From Myxococcota bacterium (GTDB taxonomy: Bacteria; Myxococcota_A; UBA796; CAJQPC01): a stretch of 52,288 nucleotides of DNA. Numbering within the stretch: the stretch's first letter is position 1; each line of letters begins with the position of its first letter. Positions 49,117-52,288 of this stretch are shown piece after piece. Under the pieces are notes generated by a model. It was not told the origin of the DNA, did no database searches, and was given only the letters and a program-made list of their open reading frames with translations. The translations under genes were made by a program, and so were the position numbers. The stretch is taken from contig JAKLKD010000017.1 in NCBI GenBank assembly GCA_023150845.1, forward strand, positions 1-52,288, written 5' to 3'.

Positions 49117-49443
49117 TAGAGAGTTGTCAAATCCTCCGGCGTGCTTGGATTGGGGGGTTGGTAGAGGGGATCGGAGGGGTGACGCTGAATCGAACCCGCC
49201 CGAGGCCCCGCCCATGCGACGCGTGCTCACCGTCACAACTGACCTCCGCCCAAGCCCCAACCTGCCCGAGGGTCGACGCGTCGTGACCCTGCTGCTCGGC
49301 TCAGGCCGACCTCGTACGCGCGGCGAGTCCATCAAGCTCCAAGGGGAGGGCCCCTCAGCCTCGGACCTCGTCGTGGAGGATCGGGGGTGAGGCTCCCTAA
49401 ACCGCCCTCGCCTTTGAGGTCTTAGACATTGGGCTCGTGACCA
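49117..49443. other. Intergenic stretch without a supported gene
   Basis: Between the DUF1592 operon and the XRE operator array. A short open frame (49097-49390, plus strand) exists but has no Shine-Dalgarno, starts inside the operator of the divergent operon and has Pro/Arg-rich, non-protein-like composition. I see no RNA gene, terminator or mobile-element end here. Confidence 0.5.
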
Positions 49444-49579
49444 TATCGGTATACCGATAAAGCAATCGATATATCGATAAGATTGCTGACCCTCCCCGCC
49501 ATGACCAATAACCTCGACGTCGCAGACGCTTGGCTTGCAAGCTTATCGATATCTCGATAATGTTATCGAGATACCGATA
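49444..49579. promoter_or_regulatory. Four 16-bp operator copies in two pairs upstream of the XRE gene
   Basis: Copies: TATCGGTATACCGATA (49444-49459, perfect palindrome), AATCGATATATCGATA (49464-49479), TATCGATATCTCGATA (49544-49559), TATCGAGATACCGATA (49564-49579). Spacing within each pair is 20 bp, about two helical turns, and between equivalent copies exactly 100 bp. The last copy ends on the A of the XRE start codon. A GATAAT -10 (49556-49561) with TTGCAA (49535-49540) upstream lies inside the second pair. This is the arrangement expected for autorepression by the XRE protein. Confidence 0.7.
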
Positions 49580-49615
49580 TGCCTACCGACCCTCCCAGCT
49601 ACGACCTTCAACAGA
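49444..49615 (+). repeat. Imperfect direct repeat, 100-bp period, copying operators plus first codons of the XRE gene
   Basis: Positions 49444-49515 align to 49544-49615 without gaps: both have an operator pair, then GACCCTCCC at 49488 and 49588, then A-GACC and AAC. Translating the upstream copy from 49479 gives K-I-A-D-P-P-R-H-D-Q-stop, against M-P-T-D-P-P-S-Y-D-L-Q in the gene, so the duplicate includes a decayed start (AAG for ATG) and about ten codons. Confidence 0.65.
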
Positions 49616-50361
49616 CCCGCCGGCGCGTGGCGGCGCAGGTGCGTGAGCTGCGGCAAACGCGCGGGCTGACCCAAGCCGAGCTAGGCCGCCTGCTGGGCAT
49701 CTCCCAGGCGCGTTTGAGCGAGATCGAGGGCGGCGACGGGTCGTTCACCGCCGAGCAGCTCCTCGCGATGCTCACCCTGTTCAACGTGGACATCGGGCGG
49801 TTTCTGCCACCAACGAACGATGACGACGAGCTACAGAACGCGCTCATCCAGCTTGGCGCGGTCCACCTTCGACAAGTGCCAGGGGTCGCCTCCTCTGGAC
49901 GCTACGCGCTTCCTTCGTGGGCCGTCGTGGCTGTGCTCCTCACCCCACGCTCAGCGCGGCTGGTCACCGCCCTTGGCCCCGTCCTGCTCCAGCACATCGA
50001 CTCCGTGAGCCTGCCTGCGCTGCGCGACAAGCTCGCAACCGCCGGCCGGCCAGCGAGGCTCGGCTGGCTCATCGAGAACGTCCGCGACGCCCTGCTCCTG
50101 CCGCCGCCCACCAAAGACGCGGAGCTGAGGCGCCGTGTGTCGCGGGCGATCTTGTTGTTGAGTAACGAGCTGGACACCTTCCCCCCGCCGCCAACGAACG
50201 CGCCCATCGACGTGCTCGATCCAACCCTCCGATCGAAAGAGTCCCTCGATCTCGTCTGGAATCAGCAGGCCTCGCCCATCTCCCGGCGCTGGCGAATCGC
50301 CACCGACATCCAGACTGACGACCTCCGTAAAGCCATCTGGGAGGCCCATGAACCCCGTTGA
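49579..50361 (+). CDS. XRE-family (Cro/CI) HTH regulator, antitoxin-like
   Basis: 260 residues. The HTH_3 domain (about 10-72) is clear: RRVAAQVRELRQTRGLTQAELGRLLGISQARLSEIEGGDGSFTAEQLLAMLTLFNVDIGRFLPP. The remaining ~185 residues are helical with a hydrophobic core (SWAVVAVLLTPRSARLVTALGPVLLQH) and no known domain; they may contact the toxin partner. The ATG lies at the end of an operator and has no Shine-Dalgarno. The last 14 bp overlap the nucleotidyltransferase gene. Codon use includes more A/T-rich choices than neighbours (for example ATCTTGTTGTTGAGTAAC), which may reflect acquisition. Likely autorepressor and antitoxin of a two-gene module. Confidence 0.88.
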   Translation: MPTDPPSYDLQQTRRRVAAQVRELRQTRGLTQAELGRLLGISQARLSEIEGGDGSFTAEQLLAMLTLFNVDIGRFLPPTNDDDELQNALIQLGAVHLRQVPGVASSGRYALPSWAVVAVLLTPRSARLVTALGPVLLQHIDSVSLPALRDKLATAGRPARLGWLIENVRDALLLPPPTKDAELRRRVSRAILLLSNELDTFPPPPTNAPIDVLDPTLRSKESLDLVWNQQASPISRRWRIATDIQTDDLRKAIWEAHEPR

Positions 50362-50935
50362 GGCGTTCTTTCGTGAGGTTGACGCCAGGCTGAGCCCGCC
50401 CCGGACCGAACGAATCGAGCTTCGTATCGTCGGCTCCACCGCGCTATTCCTTCAAACCCCGTACACCCGGGGCACCAAAGACAGCGACGCAGTAGAGACC
50501 TACAACTTTGACGCGACGGTCAAGGAGGCCCTGCTCGCCGTGGGCGGCAAGGGCTCCCCGGTGTCGCGGCGCCACGGGATCTACCTTGAGTTCGTCGCCG
50601 AGGGGATCCTCTTCTTGCCCGAGGAGCCGCGCTGGACCCCGCTGCTCACGCTCAGCACCCTCGACCTCTACGCCTTGGACCCAACCGACGTCGTGGTCGC
50701 CAAGCTCATCCGACTGCACGGCGACGACCTGGCGGACATCGAGGCCATGGTGAGCCTCGGCCTCGTCCACCATGCCCAGCTCGTGGAGCGCTTCCAGAGC
50801 GCCGTGCTCCGCCACGGCACCTACGGCCGCTCAGACCTGCTCCGCCCGACGATTCGGAAGCTCCATCGTGTTGAGCGGGACATCTTCGGCGTTGAGGCGT
50901 CAGACATCGAGATCCCCGAGTGGATGGACGCCTGA
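50348..50935 (+). CDS. DUF6036-like nucleotidyltransferase, toxin-like
   Basis: 195 residues from the ATG at 50348, inside the XRE gene's last codons. Nucleotidyltransferase-fold signature: RIVGSTALFLQTPYTRGTKDSDAVE, with G29-S30 and the metal-binding pair D45 and D47, the spacing seen in DUF6036/AbiEii/MNT-type enzymes. Later blocks YLEFVAEGILFLP and LYALDPTDVVVAKLIRLHGDDLADIEAM match the 'l....pediilmKL.a.R.kD..Di..l' segment of the same group, which holds a third conserved acid and Lys. Such proteins pair with HTH or HEPN partners in toxin-antitoxin and abortive-infection modules and modify tRNA or proteins by NMP transfer. It is not a CD-NTase. Target unknown. Confidence 0.8.
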   Translation: MNPVEAFFREVDARLSPPRTERIELRIVGSTALFLQTPYTRGTKDSDAVETYNFDATVKEALLAVGGKGSPVSRRHGIYLEFVAEGILFLPEEPRWTPLLTLSTLDLYALDPTDVVVAKLIRLHGDDLADIEAMVSLGLVHHAQLVERFQSAVLRHGTYGRSDLLRPTIRKLHRVERDIFGVEASDIEIPEWMDA

Positions 50936-50983
50936 CCAATCCACCCAAGAGCCTCCCCGCCAAGAGCGGGTTAGCCGCCAAGA

Positions 50984-52111
50984 ATGTCCTCTCTCCCCTG
51001 CGCACTCTCTGGCCGCTGCGGCGGCTGCCCTTGGATCGCCGATCCCCTCCCCGACCAGCGCCAGCGGAAGCTCCAGGGCCTGCGTGACGCCGCCGCGGCC
51101 GCCGGGGTAACGCTCCCCGAGGCGCTCCCCGTCATCGACCTCGGCCCCGGCGCCCTGCGGGACCGGGCGGATCTCAGCCTCGGTGAGCAGGACGGCGCCC
51201 CGGTCATCGGCCTGCGCGCCCTGAACGACAGCGACACGCTCATCGACATGGCGGCCTGCCCGATGATGAGCCCAGCGCTGGAGGCCTGGCTCCAGGACTT
51301 CCGCCGCGACCTCCCGGCCCTCGCACGAGGCGGCGCCCGGCTGCGGGTCTCGCCCAGCGGCGCGCGCGGGGTGTGGCTCGACCTGCCCAACGAGCAGATC
51401 CACACGTTGATGGTCGACGGCCGCTGGCTCCGCGGGCTCATGGCCCAGGCCCAGGTCGAGCTCGGCCAGCGCCGCAAACCCCTGGAGGACCGCCTCGGCG
51501 CGCTGCACCTGCACCGCCAGCCCCAGCTCTCGCCCTGGACTCGCACCTTCTTGGGCGACGACGAGCGCCCCCAGGCCCTCTACGGCGCCGTCGGCGACTT
51601 CTCCCAGCCCGGCGACGCCGCCAACCGCGCCTTGGTGCGCACGGTGCGCGCGGCCGCCGCCCAGGTCCAGGCCCAAGACTGGCTGGAGCTCGGGGCCGGG
51701 GCGGGCAACTTCACCTTGCCCCTCGCCGCGACCGGCGCCGCCGTGAAGGCCCTGGAGCTTGAGGTGCGGGCCGTCGCCGGTTTACGCCGGGCCGCGGAGG
51801 AGGCCGGCCTCGCCGAGCGCATCGACCCCATCGCCGCGAGCTGGGAGAGCCCCCGGGCCGCCGACGCCATCCGCGGCGCCGAGGCCCTGCTCGTGGACCC
51901 GCCGCGCTCGGGCCTCGGCCGCTTCGCCCAGCGCCTCGCCGACGCCAAAGACGGCCCCGCCGCGCTCCTCTACGTCTCCTGCGCCGCCGACACCCTCATC
52001 GCCGACCTCGCCACACTGGCGCCCGCGGGCTGGCGGGTGCGGTCCCTCACCTTGGTGGACCAGCTCCCCCAGACGCCCCACGGCGAGTGGGTGGCCTTGG
52101 TCACCCGCTGA
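50984..52111 (+). CDS. rlmC: 23S rRNA (uracil-C5)-methyltransferase, RlmC-like
   Basis: 375 residues, the same length as E. coli RlmC (RumB), and like it without an N-terminal TRAM domain. The Fe-S ligands are C6, C12, C15 (PCALSGRCGGCPW) and C92 (DMAACPMM). C-terminal SAM-dependent methyltransferase: WLELGAGAGNFTLPLA (motif I, about 228-243), LLVDPPRSGLG (motif IV), LLYVSCAADTL with the catalytic Cys, and VDQLPQTPHGEWVALVTR at the end, the RumA/TrmA-family closing motif. It methylates a uridine of 23S rRNA at C5; RlmC is the best match by length and N-terminus, but an RlmD-type target cannot be excluded. It stands alone behind the XRE-NTase module (48 nt). Confidence 0.9.
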   Translation: MSSLPCALSGRCGGCPWIADPLPDQRQRKLQGLRDAAAAAGVTLPEALPVIDLGPGALRDRADLSLGEQDGAPVIGLRALNDSDTLIDMAACPMMSPALEAWLQDFRRDLPALARGGARLRVSPSGARGVWLDLPNEQIHTLMVDGRWLRGLMAQAQVELGQRRKPLEDRLGALHLHRQPQLSPWTRTFLGDDERPQALYGAVGDFSQPGDAANRALVRTVRAAAAQVQAQDWLELGAGAGNFTLPLAATGAAVKALELEVRAVAGLRRAAEEAGLAERIDPIAASWESPRAADAIRGAEALLVDPPRSGLGRFAQRLADAKDGPAALLYVSCAADTLIADLATLAPAGWRVRSLTLVDQLPQTPHGEWVALVTR

Positions 52112-52276
52112 GCGACCCGGGCCGGGCCCTGGTCCTCGGGCGTGTATAGCCCCCTTCCTTGGCCGAGATTCGGACAGGGGGTGTTCGTCTGAGCGCCAGG
52201 GTGGACGGCGCCCGCGTGCTACCTTCGTCGGGCCTCGGCGCCACGGAGCTCCGAGCGACGACCGGAGCCGCGCGTG

Positions 52277-52288
52277 ATGACCAGGACA
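52277..52288 (+). CDS. Possible start of a gene running off the window
   Basis: ATG at 52277 (GTG at 52274 also in frame) is preceded by GGAG 9 nt upstream and by a TACCTT -10-like hexamer at 52220-52225. Only four codons are inside the window, so no function can be given. The 165 bp between 52112 and 52276 hold nothing else I recognise. Confidence 0.3.

Noticed and set aside
49097-49390. Small plus-strand gene upstream of the XRE operators
   Set aside because: Its ATG-side sequence overlaps the operator of the divergent operon, it has no Shine-Dalgarno, and its composition is Pro/Arg/Gly-rich without any motif.
49501-49560. 19-codon open frame between the two operator pairs (possible leader peptide)
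   Set aside because: No Shine-Dalgarno, ends in operator sequence, and is in a different frame from the relic gene start; better explained by the duplication.
50348-50935. Idea that the nucleotidyltransferase is the CD-NTase supplying the ligand for the SAVED-like protein
   Set aside because: At 195 residues it is too short, has the DUF6036/AbiEii-type segment instead of a CD-NTase body, lies 12 kb away and is coupled to its own XRE partner.
1-52288. tRNA, rRNA or riboswitch genes
   Set aside because: No cloverleaf with the conserved T-arm sequence, no rRNA core sequence, and no known riboswitch core was recognised; leaders are short.

Overview
The window is very GC-rich (roughly 70% by eye), densely coded bacterial DNA with no rRNA or tRNA gene, transposase or CRISPR array that I can see. 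The gene content points to a Myxococcota-like (former Deltaproteobacteria) genome. Markers are an Oar-type TonB-dependent receptor with an N-terminal carboxypeptidase-regulatory domain, a matrixin-like metalloprotease with a MYXO-CTERM-like tail, the DUF1592/DUF1552 exported pair, a CotH/MopE-type lipoprotein, many other lipoproteins, and a Ser/Thr kinase with a helical-repeat tail. The lineage is an inference from gene families, not a phylogenetic result.

Layout. 1-9142: end of a helical-repeat protein, a DUF805/SRPBCC membrane protein, comEC, the lipoprotein-maturation pair lspA-lgt, ETF-ubiquinone oxidoreductase behind a FadR-like palindrome, a thioredoxin-fold lipoprotein and an aldo/keto reductase. 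9251-13000: TPR protein, CCA/poly(A)-type nucleotidyltransferase, exported beta-rich protein. 13063-19783: a TonB receptor plus two lipoproteins joined by 1-nt stop/start overlaps (possible uptake unit), divergent from a secreted protein and metalloprotease. 19802-30802: Thr-nucleophile sulfatase-like lipoprotein, pentapeptide-repeat membrane protein, two GT-C-like membrane proteins, a Fe-S PD-(D/E)XK nuclease, a YdbS/YdbT PH-domain pair and small unknowns. 30805-38826: an accessory-looking signalling locus (below). 39058-43918: Nfu Fe-S carrier with a lipoprotein, asparaginase II, homocysteine methyltransferase/MTHFR fusion, ArsH. 43987-49081: exported DUF1592-DUF1552-CotH unit. 49444-50935: XRE regulator and DUF6036-like nucleotidyltransferase (toxin-antitoxin-like) behind four 16-bp operators. 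50984-52111: RlmC-like rRNA methyltransferase.

The most interesting region is 30805-38826. A GAF-AAA+ protein that lacks the sigma-54 contact loop is divergent from a Ser/Thr kinase. The kinase is followed by an unrecognised 241-residue protein and, 7 nt later, an 813-residue protein. I read that protein as an N-terminal caspase-like CHAT protease (His70/Cys112), a central two-lobed SAVED-like cyclic-oligonucleotide sensor, and a C-terminal HExxH zincin-like domain. An ECF-like sigma factor faces its 3' end. SAVED-CHAT proteases are known as cyclic-tri-AMP-activated caspase-like enzymes tied to type III CRISPR and CBASS. Here there is no Cas gene or CD-NTase in view, and the HExxH domain and the 241-residue partner make the arrangement unusual.

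The second notable region is 49444-49615, where two operator pairs and the first codons of the XRE gene are duplicated with an exact 100-bp period. Several genes also have a TAnnnT -10 element immediately upstream of the start and no Shine-Dalgarno, suggesting near-leaderless transcripts, and many genes stop with the context TGAGC.
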